Part shown: in pieces, positions 19,355 through 29,195 of the stretch
Position numbering within the stretch: position 1 is the first letter of the stretch
Layout of the letters: every line of letters begins with the position of its first letter
Origin: an uncultured Alphaproteobacteria bacterium
Lineage (GTDB): Bacteria; Pseudomonadota; Alphaproteobacteria; Rhodobacterales; Rhodobacteraceae
DNA length: 64,000 nt
NCBI GenBank assembly: GCA_902619165.1
Contig: CACNDI010000006.1
Span: 47,342-111,341, forward strand
Reading direction: 5' to 3'
Notes under the pieces: generated by a model
The model's database searches: none
Told to the model about the DNA's origin: nothing
Seen by the model: the letters and a program-made list of their open reading frames with translations, nothing else
Program-made: the position numbers and the translations under genes

Positions 19355-20653
19355 ATGTTTTTATATAATGAAGTTCAAAAAAGAGAAGCCAATCAAGAAC
19401 GGGTAAGGGTTGGACTGATTGGCGCCGGAAAATTTGGATCCATGTTTTTATCTCAAGTACCCTTCAGCGTTGGTTTAGAAGTTATTTCGATTGTAGATAT
19501 CAGCGTAGAGAATGCTAAAAAAAATTGCAGAGATGTAGGCTGGACTAAAGAACAGATAGAGTCAGTATTATTTTTTGATAATTTGAAAAAGATGGTCTCT
19601 CAGACCAATATAGATGTTTTGGTAGAAGCTACCGGAGATCCTGTAGAGGGAACAAAACACGCTCTTATTGCGATAGAGGAAGGGTTGGATATTGTTATGG
19701 TCAATGTTGAGGCTGATGTATTGAGCGGACCATATCTTGCAAAAGAAGCGGACAAGGCAGGTGTCGTATATTCTATGGCTTATGGTGATCAACCTGCTCT
19801 TACTACGGAACTCGTTGAATGGGCGCGTGCGTCTGGGTTTAAAGTGGTCGCAGCAGGCAAAGGAACAAAATATCTACCTGAATATCATTATAGTACACCT
19901 GATACCGTCTGGGATTACTATGGGCTAAATAGAGAAGAGGCTTTGTCTGCCGGAATGAATAGTAGAATGTTTAATTCTTTTTTGGATGGAACAAAATCAG
20001 CTTTGGAAATGGCTGCAATAAGCAACGCTACGTTATTAAAACCTCCTCCAAATGGCCTACAGTTTCCTCCAGCTGGAATGGATCATCTCTCTCATGTTTT
20101 AAGACCTCAAGTTGATGGAGGTATTTTAGAGTTGTCTGGCACAGTTGAAGTCGTATCTTCTTTAGAAAGGGATGGAAGACCAGTTTTTAAAGACCTCAGG
20201 TGGGGCGTTTATGTAGTGCTTGAAGCAGCAAATGAATATGCAGCAAAATGTTTTACTCAATACGGAATGAATACAGACAATACTGGACGATATTCCTCAA
20301 TGTACAAGCCATTTCATCTTATAGGAATGGAATTGAACACATCAATCTTCTCCGCTGCTATTTTAAAGAAAGCTACCGGATGCACGAAAGAATTTTCTGG
20401 AGATGTAATTGCAACTGCAAAACAAAACCTAAAAAAAGGGCAGGTATTGGATGGTGAAGGAGGCTTTACCGTTTGGGGAAAACTTTACCAAGCAGATTTT
20501 GCAAAAAAAATAAATGGGTTACCGATAGGTCTCGCCAATAATGTTAAATTAAAGAATGACATTGAAAAAGATGCACCAGTATCTTGGTCGGATGTCAACC
20601 TTGATATCAACTGTCCAGTAGTAAAGATAAGAGAAAAAATAAAATTAAGCTGA
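19355..20653 (+). CDS. NAD(P)-dependent oxidoreductase, homoserine-dehydrogenase-like N-terminus with SAF-like C-terminus
   Basis: 432 aa; VGLIGAGKFGSMFLSQV, VEATGDPVEGTKHALIAIEEGLDIVMVNVEAD; C-terminal DVIATAKQNLKKGQVLDGEGGFTVWGKL (SAF-like). Confidence 0.82.
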   Translation: MFLYNEVQKREANQERVRVGLIGAGKFGSMFLSQVPFSVGLEVISIVDISVENAKKNCRDVGWTKEQIESVLFFDNLKKMVSQTNIDVLVEATGDPVEGTKHALIAIEEGLDIVMVNVEADVLSGPYLAKEADKAGVVYSMAYGDQPALTTELVEWARASGFKVVAAGKGTKYLPEYHYSTPDTVWDYYGLNREEALSAGMNSRMFNSFLDGTKSALEMAAISNATLLKPPPNGLQFPPAGMDHLSHVLRPQVDGGILELSGTVEVVSSLERDGRPVFKDLRWGVYVVLEAANEYAAKCFTQYGMNTDNTGRYSSMYKPFHLIGMELNTSIFSAAILKKATGCTKEFSGDVIATAKQNLKKGQVLDGEGGFTVWGKLYQADFAKKINGLPIGLANNVKLKNDIEKDAPVSWSDVNLDINCPVVKIREKIKLS

Positions 20654-20721
20654 AATAAAGATTACCTAAGCGCAAATTAATAAGTATCATTAACTAAATT
20701 ATAATTACTTTGGGGGCTTTT

Positions 20722-21414
20722 ATGGCAGGGTCGGTATTGATTGTGGGTGTTGGTTTGGGACTGAGCGCTTCATTAGCACGACTGTTTCATTCTGAAAAGA
20801 AAACTATTTGTTTAGCATCACGAAATACAGAAAAATTAGCATCGCTTAAAGAGGAAACGAATGCTCATGTGTATACCTGTGATGCTTCTGACCCAAGTCA
20901 AGTAGAGGAGTTGTTCAAGAAAACTGACGAGGCAATAGGAACTCCGGAAATTGTAATCTACAATCCTTCGGCTCGGGTAAGAGGGTCAATTGTAGACTTG
21001 GATCCTCATGAAACTAAAAAAGCTATTGAAATAACGTGCTACGGAGGCTTTCTAGTTGCACAGCAAGCTGCAAAAAGGATGTTAAAAAAAGGAGAAGGAA
21101 ATATCTTCTTAACCAGTGCATCAGCAGCAGTTAAGGGCTACCCCCTTTCTTCAGTGTTTGCAATGGGGAAGTTTGGATTGAGAGGTCTAGCACAATCATT
21201 AGCACGAGAACTGCATCCCCAAAACATACACATAGGCCATTTCGTTATTGATGGGGGCATAAGTGCAGCCCATCGAGAAGAGAGACAAGAAGACGGCTCA
21301 TACAAATTTTTAGATCCTGACGAAATCGCAAAAAGCTATTTGCATTTTTATCAACAACATAAAAGCTCCTGGTCATGGGAAATTGAGTTGCGACCTTGGG
21401 TTGAAAAATTTTAG
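20722..21414 (+). CDS. SDR family oxidoreductase
   Basis: SVLIVGVGLGLSASLARLF, SASAAVKGYPLSSVFAMGKFGLRGLAQSLARELHPQNIHIGHFVIDGGI; ATG at 20722 preferred over the TTG at 20710. Confidence 0.85.
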   Translation: MAGSVLIVGVGLGLSASLARLFHSEKKTICLASRNTEKLASLKEETNAHVYTCDASDPSQVEELFKKTDEAIGTPEIVIYNPSARVRGSIVDLDPHETKKAIEITCYGGFLVAQQAAKRMLKKGEGNIFLTSASAAVKGYPLSSVFAMGKFGLRGLAQSLARELHPQNIHIGHFVIDGGISAAHREERQEDGSYKFLDPDEIAKSYLHFYQQHKSSWSWEIELRPWVEKF

Positions 21415-21436
21415 TTGAAATTAAAAAATCAAAGAA

Positions 21437-22222
21437 ATGTCAGGGAATTTAAAAAAGAAAATATGCCTAATTACTGGGGCTCGTAAAGGAATTGGACTAT
21501 CTATAGGGCAAACGTTAGCCCAAAATGGTTATAGAGTAATATTTTCTGGTCGGAAGCTAAATGATTGTAAAGACCCCGTAAATCAGCTTGTGACAGACGG
21601 CTTTCAAGCAGTTGAATCGCCCATAAATTTATCAAACCTTTCTTCTTTGAAACAGCAAACGGAGATGGCCTTATCAATTTGGGGAACTGTTGATATTTTA
21701 ATCAATAATGGTGCGGTAATTGAACCTATTACTTCGTTAGAAAAAATAGAATTACAAGACTTTGAGAAAGCCGTAAGGGTGAATTATTTGGCTCCGTCTT
21801 TATTAATATCATATTGTTGGAACTACCTTCTGAAAAATAGAGGAAAAGTCATAAATTTACTATCAGGCGCATCAATAAACCCAATAGAGGGTTGGACAGC
21901 CTATTGCTCAACAAAAGCCGCACTTCATATGATTAATCAGCAGACACATCTTGAAGGTAACCAGTATGGAATCTCATCAATTGGACTAAGCCCTGGGATG
22001 GTTGACACCGATATGCAAGGTAAAATTAGAGCTAGTGGGATAAATAAAGTCTCAAAAGTAAGAAAAGGAGACCTAATAAACTCAAAAAAAACAGGCTTAT
22101 TTGCTTTATGGTGTGCTTCAAGTAACGCCAATGAATTTTCGGGGAAAATGATATCAGAGAATGATCAGATTGTTAGCGCTAAATACAAGGCTTGGATAAA
22201 TGCGCAGAATCTTAAGTTGTAA
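21437..22222 (+). CDS. SDR family oxidoreductase
   Basis: LITGARKGIGLSIGQTLAQNG, NNGAVI, YCSTKAALHMI. Confidence 0.9.
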   Translation: MSGNLKKKICLITGARKGIGLSIGQTLAQNGYRVIFSGRKLNDCKDPVNQLVTDGFQAVESPINLSNLSSLKQQTEMALSIWGTVDILINNGAVIEPITSLEKIELQDFEKAVRVNYLAPSLLISYCWNYLLKNRGKVINLLSGASINPIEGWTAYCSTKAALHMINQQTHLEGNQYGISSIGLSPGMVDTDMQGKIRASGINKVSKVRKGDLINSKKTGLFALWCASSNANEFSGKMISENDQIVSAKYKAWINAQNLKL

Positions 22223-22333
22223 CTTTGACATTAAGCACTTAAAATTTGACCATGGTGCCTTGCATATTAATGGGCATCCAGTGTCTTGAGCCTTTTTAAA
22301 TTGTGCAGAAAAGACTGTTTTAAAGGATAGAAA

Positions 22334-23548
22334 TTGAGCAGTGAAAATAGTGTAGATAGAGATCCCTTTTATGGATGGGTAATGGTCATTTCTGTATTTA
22401 CTCTAACCGCTCTTTCGTTTGGCACTATGGGTTCGATATCTGTTTTTTTAAAACCATTATCGAATGAATTTGGGTGGACACGCGCAAATACAGCTTTTGG
22501 CTACACTGTTGCGTCTTTAGGATCTGCAATTTTTGGTATCATTTGGGGTTATATCGCCGATAAATATGGAACAAGGCTTTTTGGCTTTTTTGCTACCTTC
22601 TTTATGGTCTCTTGCTTATTTTTATTGGGCAAACAGAGTAGTATTCTCCATTTTTATACATTATATTTTTGTTTTGGTGCTTTTGGGAATGCTGTTGTTG
22701 GCTCCCCTCTTTATGCCAATGTGGGCTTTTGGTTTAAGAGAAATCCTGGCTTAGCAATTGGAATAACTGCGGCGGGTGGGGCAGCTGGCCAAGGGTTAAT
22801 TCCTCTATTGTCAACATATCTAATTAAGGCTTACGGATGGCAAGATGCGTATATGTATCTGTCCTTCATATATCTTTTGATAATGGCTCCTTTTTCCTTC
22901 CTGATCAAGGAGTCGCCATGGCGAGAAAGAGCTCGTATTGCCATAAAAGATGACTTCAGGGATTTTCCACTTAGTGAAAAAGAAGTTATTATCTGGATTT
23001 CGTGTGCTGTGATTTTTTGCTGTATATGCATGTCGGTACCTATCGTTCATTTAATACCCTTACTTACGGACGCTTCATTTTCAGAGGACTTTGCCGCGAG
23101 CGTTTTCCTTGTTCTAATGGTCTTTGGAATAGTTGGACGTATAATTAGTGGAAAACTTGGAGATATTATTGGTGCCCTACCTACATATATTCTAATGTCT
23201 ATCGGCCAAACAATTACGGTTCTTGGCTTCCCATACATAGATTTAAAAGTTGGTTTATTTATTCTTGCCGCGGCTTTTGGTTTTACATATTCCGGTGTAA
23301 TGTCAGCAATATTAGTCTGTGCAAGAATGATGGTATCGGCAAAGTTAGGTGGCAGAGCAATGGCCCTAGGTTCTTTTTTTGGTTGGGTCGGTATGGGCTT
23401 AGGTGGGTATTTTGGAGGGTTACTTTTTGATATAAAAGGCGATTATACTTGGTCATTCCAGTTTGCATCGCTTATGGGGTCTGTTAATCTTTTAATTCTC
23501 TGGCAATTTCACTTACGAATAAAGGCTAAACAAGTAGTGATCGCTTGA
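22334..23548 (+). CDS. MFS transporter (monocarboxylate/OFA-like)
   Basis: 404 aa polytopic; GIIWGYIADKYGTR motif A, multiple TM stretches. Confidence 0.88.
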   Translation: MSSENSVDRDPFYGWVMVISVFTLTALSFGTMGSISVFLKPLSNEFGWTRANTAFGYTVASLGSAIFGIIWGYIADKYGTRLFGFFATFFMVSCLFLLGKQSSILHFYTLYFCFGAFGNAVVGSPLYANVGFWFKRNPGLAIGITAAGGAAGQGLIPLLSTYLIKAYGWQDAYMYLSFIYLLIMAPFSFLIKESPWRERARIAIKDDFRDFPLSEKEVIIWISCAVIFCCICMSVPIVHLIPLLTDASFSEDFAASVFLVLMVFGIVGRIISGKLGDIIGALPTYILMSIGQTITVLGFPYIDLKVGLFILAAAFGFTYSGVMSAILVCARMMVSAKLGGRAMALGSFFGWVGMGLGGYFGGLLFDIKGDYTWSFQFASLMGSVNLLILWQFHLRIKAKQVVIA

Positions 23549-23550
23549 AA

Positions 23551-24723
23551 CTAACTTATTAACGGCAACTCTTTTGTTGCTCTTTTCGTTAATAGAACTG
23601 GTCCATCCTTTGAAACAAAAATATTTTCTTCATGAACTATAATTTTTCCAGGTTTATACTCCATCGACGGCTCGATAGTGAGAACCATATTTTCCTGAAT
23701 AATAGAGTTATCAAAAGATGAGATTGATGGTGGCTCGGTTAGTTGTAGCCCAACTCCATGACCATACCTACCTTCACCTTTAACCATGAAACCAAAGTCT
23801 TCAATTTTTTTGTTTATTTTTTTCCATACATCTTGTGTCTTTGCACCTGGTACTAAATTTTTAATGCCCTCCTCTGTTGCATGCCATAAGATTTCATTTG
23901 TTCTTTTGAGTTCGTCGGATACTGGTCCAATTGTAAAGTTTCTGTCAAAATCACAAAAATAACCATCATATGTTGCACCTGTATCTATAAAAAGGAAGTC
24001 TCCTGAAGAAATTAATTTATGTGTTGGATTTCCTATAATCTGAGAGACACCTCCTTTCCCCGACACAACCGGCAAATAGGGAATATTATCCGCTCCTCTC
24101 TTGAGAATTTCTCTCTTCACTTTAATTGATGCACTCCGCTCGCTGTCGTTCACGGATATGATTGTGGGTAATAATTCAAACACCTCACTGACGATTTGTG
24201 CCACTTTCTCTATTTTTTTTATCTCATTTAAGGTCTTAACTGATCGAAGTACCCAAATCAAAGAGGCCCCATCAATAATATCAAACTTAAAGTTATCCTG
24301 GAGAAGGTTAAAATCTATGGCCGGCATTCTGATACTCATTTCTTTTCCTAATTCTGCACCAATAGCACCGAACCGACTTGGAAGAGTCTCTAGAAGAGAT
24401 TTTAAAGGAGAGATGTCATCTCCTTTGAGATTTGGAGATGGCCATGTATGAATGTCTTTTATAAAAGTTTTTTTAAAAAGCTTTTCACCTATTTCTGGAA
24501 TTATAGCTATGGGATTTCCAAAAAGCGGTACAACTAAAAACCAAGATCTGGTAGGACTCTCCCAGAAATTAGTATCAATACCAGTAAAATACCTCAGGTT
24601 TGATGGAATAGTAATCAATAACGCATCGAGTTTATTTTTGTATAATAGCTCTTGGGTTTTTTCAATACGAATTTCAAATTCCTCATTTGAAAAACCATAC
24701 TCTAGTGTTTTGGCATTTCTCAT
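23551..24723 (-). CDS. M24 family metallopeptidase (Xaa-Pro aminopeptidase-like)
   Basis: DTGATYDGYFCDFDRNFTIG, YGHGVGLQLTEPPSI, MVLTIEPSMEYKPGKIIVHEENIFV. Confidence 0.9.
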   Translation of the reverse strand: MRNAKTLEYGFSNEEFEIRIEKTQELLYKNKLDALLITIPSNLRYFTGIDTNFWESPTRSWFLVVPLFGNPIAIIPEIGEKLFKKTFIKDIHTWPSPNLKGDDISPLKSLLETLPSRFGAIGAELGKEMSIRMPAIDFNLLQDNFKFDIIDGASLIWVLRSVKTLNEIKKIEKVAQIVSEVFELLPTIISVNDSERSASIKVKREILKRGADNIPYLPVVSGKGGVSQIIGNPTHKLISSGDFLFIDTGATYDGYFCDFDRNFTIGPVSDELKRTNEILWHATEEGIKNLVPGAKTQDVWKKINKKIEDFGFMVKGEGRYGHGVGLQLTEPPSISSFDNSIIQENMVLTIEPSMEYKPGKIIVHEENIFVSKDGPVLLTKRATKELPLIS

Positions 24724-24777
24724 TCCCTAAGTTTAGATAAAAAATTATTCAATTGTCGATGAACTTTTACTTTTTAA

Positions 24778-26076
24778 TTAAGCGACGTCAAAATAATCTT
24801 TTATCTGCAGATATTTATACTTCATCTCAGCAATATAGGGACCAATTAAACCACCGTTCCATTTTCTTCTAAATCTATTAAAAACTTCATGCTTATTATT
24901 TTTTCCAAGAATAAAATCGGCAAGAACCATAGCAGACCCCGGCGCTGTATTCATTCCATGTCCTCCAAATCCCATAAGGGTGAATACATTTTTTTCTTCA
25001 TTTCCAATCTTAGTAGAGCCAACATATGGCATATAATGACTTGCATAGGCCATATTCCCAGACCAAACATAATCTATTTCTACATTTCTTAATTCAGGAA
25101 AAAAATAGTTTATTTCTTTTGAAATTGCTCTTTTTAAATTTGAATAAGTAAATTTTCCGACTGCTGATATACCCCTTCCCCATGAGAGCCTATTTCTAGG
25201 CAGAACGCGGTAGTAATTTCCAGCCCTTCGGTTATCACTAAAGCCTAACGGTTTCTTTAGCACGGATTGAAGTTCATTCCCTATTGGCTTCGTTACGCCT
25301 ATAAAGGTTTTTATGGGTAACCAGTAACTTTTTAGATCCTTTATTTCTTTTCCACCATAGCCACCAGTGGCAAATACTATCTTTTCAGATTGAATATTTA
25401 CCATTTCATTCTCATTGAAAACACTGGAATTTATCTTTGCACCATCCATTTGGTAGCTAACAAACTTACAATTTTCAAAAATAGATGCTCCCATGTTACT
25501 ACAATCCTTGGCGAGCGCATGCATAAAGTTTAAAGGGTGAAATTGAAAGGAATCCTGCCTAAAAACGCCACAAGTATATTTATCAGAACACACATACTTA
25601 TTAAGGTTTTCCTTATTAAGGAACTCCTCATTTTGATGAAATAATTTATTCTGAGCGATTACGTGTTTTTTTACTTTTTCAACATTATTTGTGAGAAAAC
25701 ATTTTAGAACACCCAATTGAAGATTGGTGTGCTCATATCCCTCTGAAAGACACTTTTTTTTCATCCATTTTACACCAGAAGCTGCGATCTTTTCCAATGT
25801 GACCACTTCTTCTTTCGATAAGTACTTCAATAACACATCATAGTCCTGTGCCCAACCCGAGAGGCAAAAGCCACCATTTCGTCCGGACGCTCCACTACCA
25901 ATATGGTTTTCTTCGATTAATACTGCATCAACGTTATTTTTCTTTAGTTTATATAATAAACTGAGGCCAGCAAGACCTCCCCCTACTATCAGAACAGCAC
26001 ATTTATAGTTATTTGTAAGATGCTCTTTCTGTCCAAACCTATTAATTAAGGTGTCATCATACCAAGTATTATTCAT
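24778..26076 (-). CDS. FAD-binding oxidoreductase (PuuB / gamma-glutamylputrescine oxidase-like)
   Basis: AVLIVGGGLAGLSLLYKLKKNNVDAVLIEENHIGSGASGRNGGFCLSGW, FGGHGMNTAPGSAMVLADFILG. Confidence 0.88.
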   Translation of the reverse strand: MNNTWYDDTLINRFGQKEHLTNNYKCAVLIVGGGLAGLSLLYKLKKNNVDAVLIEENHIGSGASGRNGGFCLSGWAQDYDVLLKYLSKEEVVTLEKIAASGVKWMKKKCLSEGYEHTNLQLGVLKCFLTNNVEKVKKHVIAQNKLFHQNEEFLNKENLNKYVCSDKYTCGVFRQDSFQFHPLNFMHALAKDCSNMGASIFENCKFVSYQMDGAKINSSVFNENEMVNIQSEKIVFATGGYGGKEIKDLKSYWLPIKTFIGVTKPIGNELQSVLKKPLGFSDNRRAGNYYRVLPRNRLSWGRGISAVGKFTYSNLKRAISKEINYFFPELRNVEIDYVWSGNMAYASHYMPYVGSTKIGNEEKNVFTLMGFGGHGMNTAPGSAMVLADFILGKNNKHEVFNRFRRKWNGGLIGPYIAEMKYKYLQIKDYFDVA

Positions 26077-26106
26077 ATAATGATATTATATAGTTATATC
26101 AAAAAT

Positions 26107-27840
26107 TTAAACACGAATATCGGCAGCCTTTTCAAAGGTGAAAACTTCAAGCACCTCTTTTCTGCCACGAATGTCCACAGTTTTAGGTTTCATCTTTTTG
26201 GTATCGATATTTGCCTTATCAGCCACGTATTTTGATACAACTAACTCGCACTTATAAGTCTTCGTCAATTCTTCTAACCTTGCCGCGATATTCACATTAT
26301 CTCCTACTGCGGTTTCCGTAACAGTTTTGCCATATCCCATCATTCCAACTATCATACTTCCAGCATGAATCCCCATGCCAAATCTCATATCTTCAGAGAA
26401 ATCAGTTTTCATCTCAGAATTCAAAGTTTTCATACTTTTAGAAATCGCATTAGCCGATACAAGCGCATTTTTTGAATTTACATTAGAGTCAGAACTAGCA
26501 TCAAAGATTGCCATAACGCCATCTCCAATGAATTTATCAAGCCGACCACCGTTTCTTTCAATTATCTCGCCGCAGACCGCATAATATTTATTTAGAATAT
26601 AGACTACGTCATATGGCAGCTTTTTCTCAGATAACTTTGTAAAATCTCTCAGATCAACAAAGAGAACAACAGTTTCTTGTTCTTTACCGGTAAGCGCTCG
26701 TGCACTTCTTACAGTTTCAAGCGTGTTTTCTGGGTTCAACAGTGGCTGTACTGAAATATTACTTGTAGGCCTCAATTGACAGGCCAGCCTGACGTTATCG
26801 TCAAGCCCTACGCGCTCAATCGCTTTAATTTCGTGTGCACTTGGGGCAGTTAATGTTCCTTCATTAGCAGCAACCTTTACACGACACGTAGTACATCGAC
26901 CACGCCCACCGCATACTGATTGATGCGGAATTTTACCCTTGCGACTAGCCTCTAAAACAGACGTGCCTTTAGGAATTGAAACGGTTTCTCCTCCCGGATA
27001 AGAGACAATAATTCTTCCGAAAAATCGAGCTCTAACAACATTAAAAATACACACCAAAACTACAAAGAGAACCACTAAAGGATAGTACTTCATAACGAGC
27101 GGCTCAACTTGCATGATGACAGGAAATGCCTCTTGTGGAATAAACTTAAAAATAATAGACCCCAGATAGTTTGGAATAGGCATATCCATTTCAAATGATT
27201 GAATTTGGGCAATAAAACTCATATTTCTCAACCCTGATAGCCACCCAAGCACTGCACCAACAGGAACAATCCAATAAACAAATCTAAATAGAGACGGGTA
27301 TCGTATATAAAAGGTAAACTTATTGTGATGGACAGCTTGCTGTTTCAAATAAGAATCGAGACCAATTACCCCATGAACCCAGATAAATATAGTCATTAAC
27401 GAAAACAGAATAGCTCCTACTATTAAATCACTTGGGGTCTCTGTGTTCATCGCAGCAAAAAATAATGAGTAGGTTTCTTCTCCACCATATATTTTTGTAA
27501 TTATAAAACTAACAGCGATGTGTTGAAGTAAGAATAAAAGAGCCAATACAGGAAAGACAATTTGAATCCAGTCTTTCGCTTTCATTTTAAAAGACTTTCG
27601 TGTCAATATGGATGAAAATCCTAAAATCATGTGGGCGACAAAGGAGCCATATAGAAGAACAAGACCCACAGGGTTTTGCCAAACCGGATGAAAGTAACTG
27701 CTTCTAACCGCATCAGCTAAATCTATTGAGAAGATGTTAATCGAATGATTAAGCAAATGCATGATGACGTAGGCAAATAAAATCGCTCCACTAAAAATTC
27801 TAATCTTTCTTATAATCGTACTAAAATCTTCTCTAACCAC
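26107..27840 (-). CDS. Membrane-anchored 2Fe-2S / class III nucleotide cyclase fusion (CyaC-like)
   Basis: 577 aa: about six N-terminal TM segments with conserved His, then HQSVCGGRGRCTTCRVKV ... LACQLRP (plant-type ferredoxin), then VVLFVDLRDFTKLSEKKLP ... DKFIGDGVMAIFD ... GDNVNIAARLEEL cyclase. Confidence 0.9.
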   Translation of the reverse strand: MVREDFSTIIRKIRIFSGAILFAYVIMHLLNHSINIFSIDLADAVRSSYFHPVWQNPVGLVLLYGSFVAHMILGFSSILTRKSFKMKAKDWIQIVFPVLALLFLLQHIAVSFIITKIYGGEETYSLFFAAMNTETPSDLIVGAILFSLMTIFIWVHGVIGLDSYLKQQAVHHNKFTFYIRYPSLFRFVYWIVPVGAVLGWLSGLRNMSFIAQIQSFEMDMPIPNYLGSIIFKFIPQEAFPVIMQVEPLVMKYYPLVVLFVVLVCIFNVVRARFFGRIIVSYPGGETVSIPKGTSVLEASRKGKIPHQSVCGGRGRCTTCRVKVAANEGTLTAPSAHEIKAIERVGLDDNVRLACQLRPTSNISVQPLLNPENTLETVRSARALTGKEQETVVLFVDLRDFTKLSEKKLPYDVVYILNKYYAVCGEIIERNGGRLDKFIGDGVMAIFDASSDSNVNSKNALVSANAISKSMKTLNSEMKTDFSEDMRFGMGIHAGSMIVGMMGYGKTVTETAVGDNVNIAARLEELTKTYKCELVVSKYVADKANIDTKKMKPKTVDIRGRKEVLEVFTFEKAADIRV

Positions 27841-27968
27841 CGGTTTTACTCCTTTAGAGTTTATAAATTGAACTGAATATAGCCATATTTCCCATCAAAT
27901 GACAAAGTTTTTGTTCAACAATTATCATTTCGTTATATTCTACACGCAAACTTTTACGGAGTATAGCC

Positions 27969-29195
27969 TTGGAAAAAAAAAATGACTCAAATCCTCCTAA
28001 CACAGGACCTTTGGCAGGTGTGAAGGTTTTAGACATGTCGAGGATACTAGCTGGTCCCACTTGCACCCAATTATTAGGAGACTATGGGGCAGACGTGATT
28101 AAAGTAGAAAAACCAGGGAATGGTGACGACACAAGAAACTGGGGGCCGCCTTTTATGAAGAATAGAGGCGGAGAGGACACTAAAGAAAGTGGCTATTTTT
28201 TGGCATCAAACCGCAATAAAAGATCTCTTAGCCTTGATATATCTAAAGAGGAAAATGTAGAAATTATAAAAACTCTTCTAAAAGACTGTGATGTGTTTAT
28301 AGAAAATTTCAAAGTGGGTAGCCTTAAGAAATATGGCTTAGACTATCAATCGCTATCCAAAGACTTTCCAAAACTTATTTATTGCTCGATTACGGGCTAC
28401 GGGCAAAATGGCCCTAATTCCCACAAAGCAGGATATGATTTGATTGCACAAGGTTATGGAGGATTAATGAGCATAACGGGAGGTCCTAATGAAGAGCCCG
28501 TTAAGGTTGGCGTTGCAGTTGCAGACCTTTTATGCGGACTTTATGCGTGCACTGCTATTCTTGCTGCGATTAATCATAGAGTGAAATCGGGGCTCGGGCA
28601 AAACATTGATATAGCTTTAGTAGATGCTCAAATAGCCTCGCTTGTAAATATGGGAACCAATTATCTCCTTTCAAAGGAAGATCCAGATCGCGTTGGCAAC
28701 GAGCATGCTAATATCGTGCCTTACCAAGTCTTTGAAGTCTATGATGGGCATCTTAATGTAGCCATAGGAAATGACCAACAATTCAAGAAATTTTGTGAAA
28801 TCATCAACCGAGCAGATTTAAGTGAAAACCAGAAATATTCTACAAATATTATGCGTGTCTCTAACAGATCTCAGTTGATTCCAATCTTAAAACGGGAACT
28901 AAAAAAGCATAAGAAAGACTATTTAGTTAATATGATGGAAAAGATGAAGGTCCCTGGAGGTCCCATAAATAAATTATCGGAGGTTTTTGCTTCAAATCAA
29001 GTATCTGAACGTAACATGAAAATACAAATGAAAAATAAAAATTCTGGCAAAGGATTTGTTGAATTAATTGGGAACCCTGTGAAATTTAGCGAAACACCTG
29101 TAAGCTACAGGCACCCTCCACCCTCTTGCGGAGAACACTCTGTTGAAATATTAAATGAAGTTATGTCAAAAAAGGATAAAAATGAAATCAAATGA
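27969..29195 (+). CDS. CaiB/BaiF family CoA-transferase (class III)
   Basis: PLAGVKVLDMSRILAGPTCTQLLGDYGADVIKVEKPGNGDDTRNWGPPF, TGYGQNGPNSHKAGYDLIAQGYGGLMSITG; TTG start. Confidence 0.92.
   Translation: MEKKNDSNPPNTGPLAGVKVLDMSRILAGPTCTQLLGDYGADVIKVEKPGNGDDTRNWGPPFMKNRGGEDTKESGYFLASNRNKRSLSLDISKEENVEIIKTLLKDCDVFIENFKVGSLKKYGLDYQSLSKDFPKLIYCSITGYGQNGPNSHKAGYDLIAQGYGGLMSITGGPNEEPVKVGVAVADLLCGLYACTAILAAINHRVKSGLGQNIDIALVDAQIASLVNMGTNYLLSKEDPDRVGNEHANIVPYQVFEVYDGHLNVAIGNDQQFKKFCEIINRADLSENQKYSTNIMRVSNRSQLIPILKRELKKHKKDYLVNMMEKMKVPGGPINKLSEVFASNQVSERNMKIQMKNKNSGKGFVELIGNPVKFSETPVSYRHPPPSCGEHSVEILNEVMSKKDKNEIK

Noticed and set aside
22820-23050. Minus-strand ORFs within the MFS transporter
   Set aside because: Antisense shadow ORFs without domain signal.
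23551-24723. M24 protein considered as DMSP lyase DddP
   Set aside because: M24 fold is clear but I could not identify DddP-specific residues; left as M24 peptidase-like.
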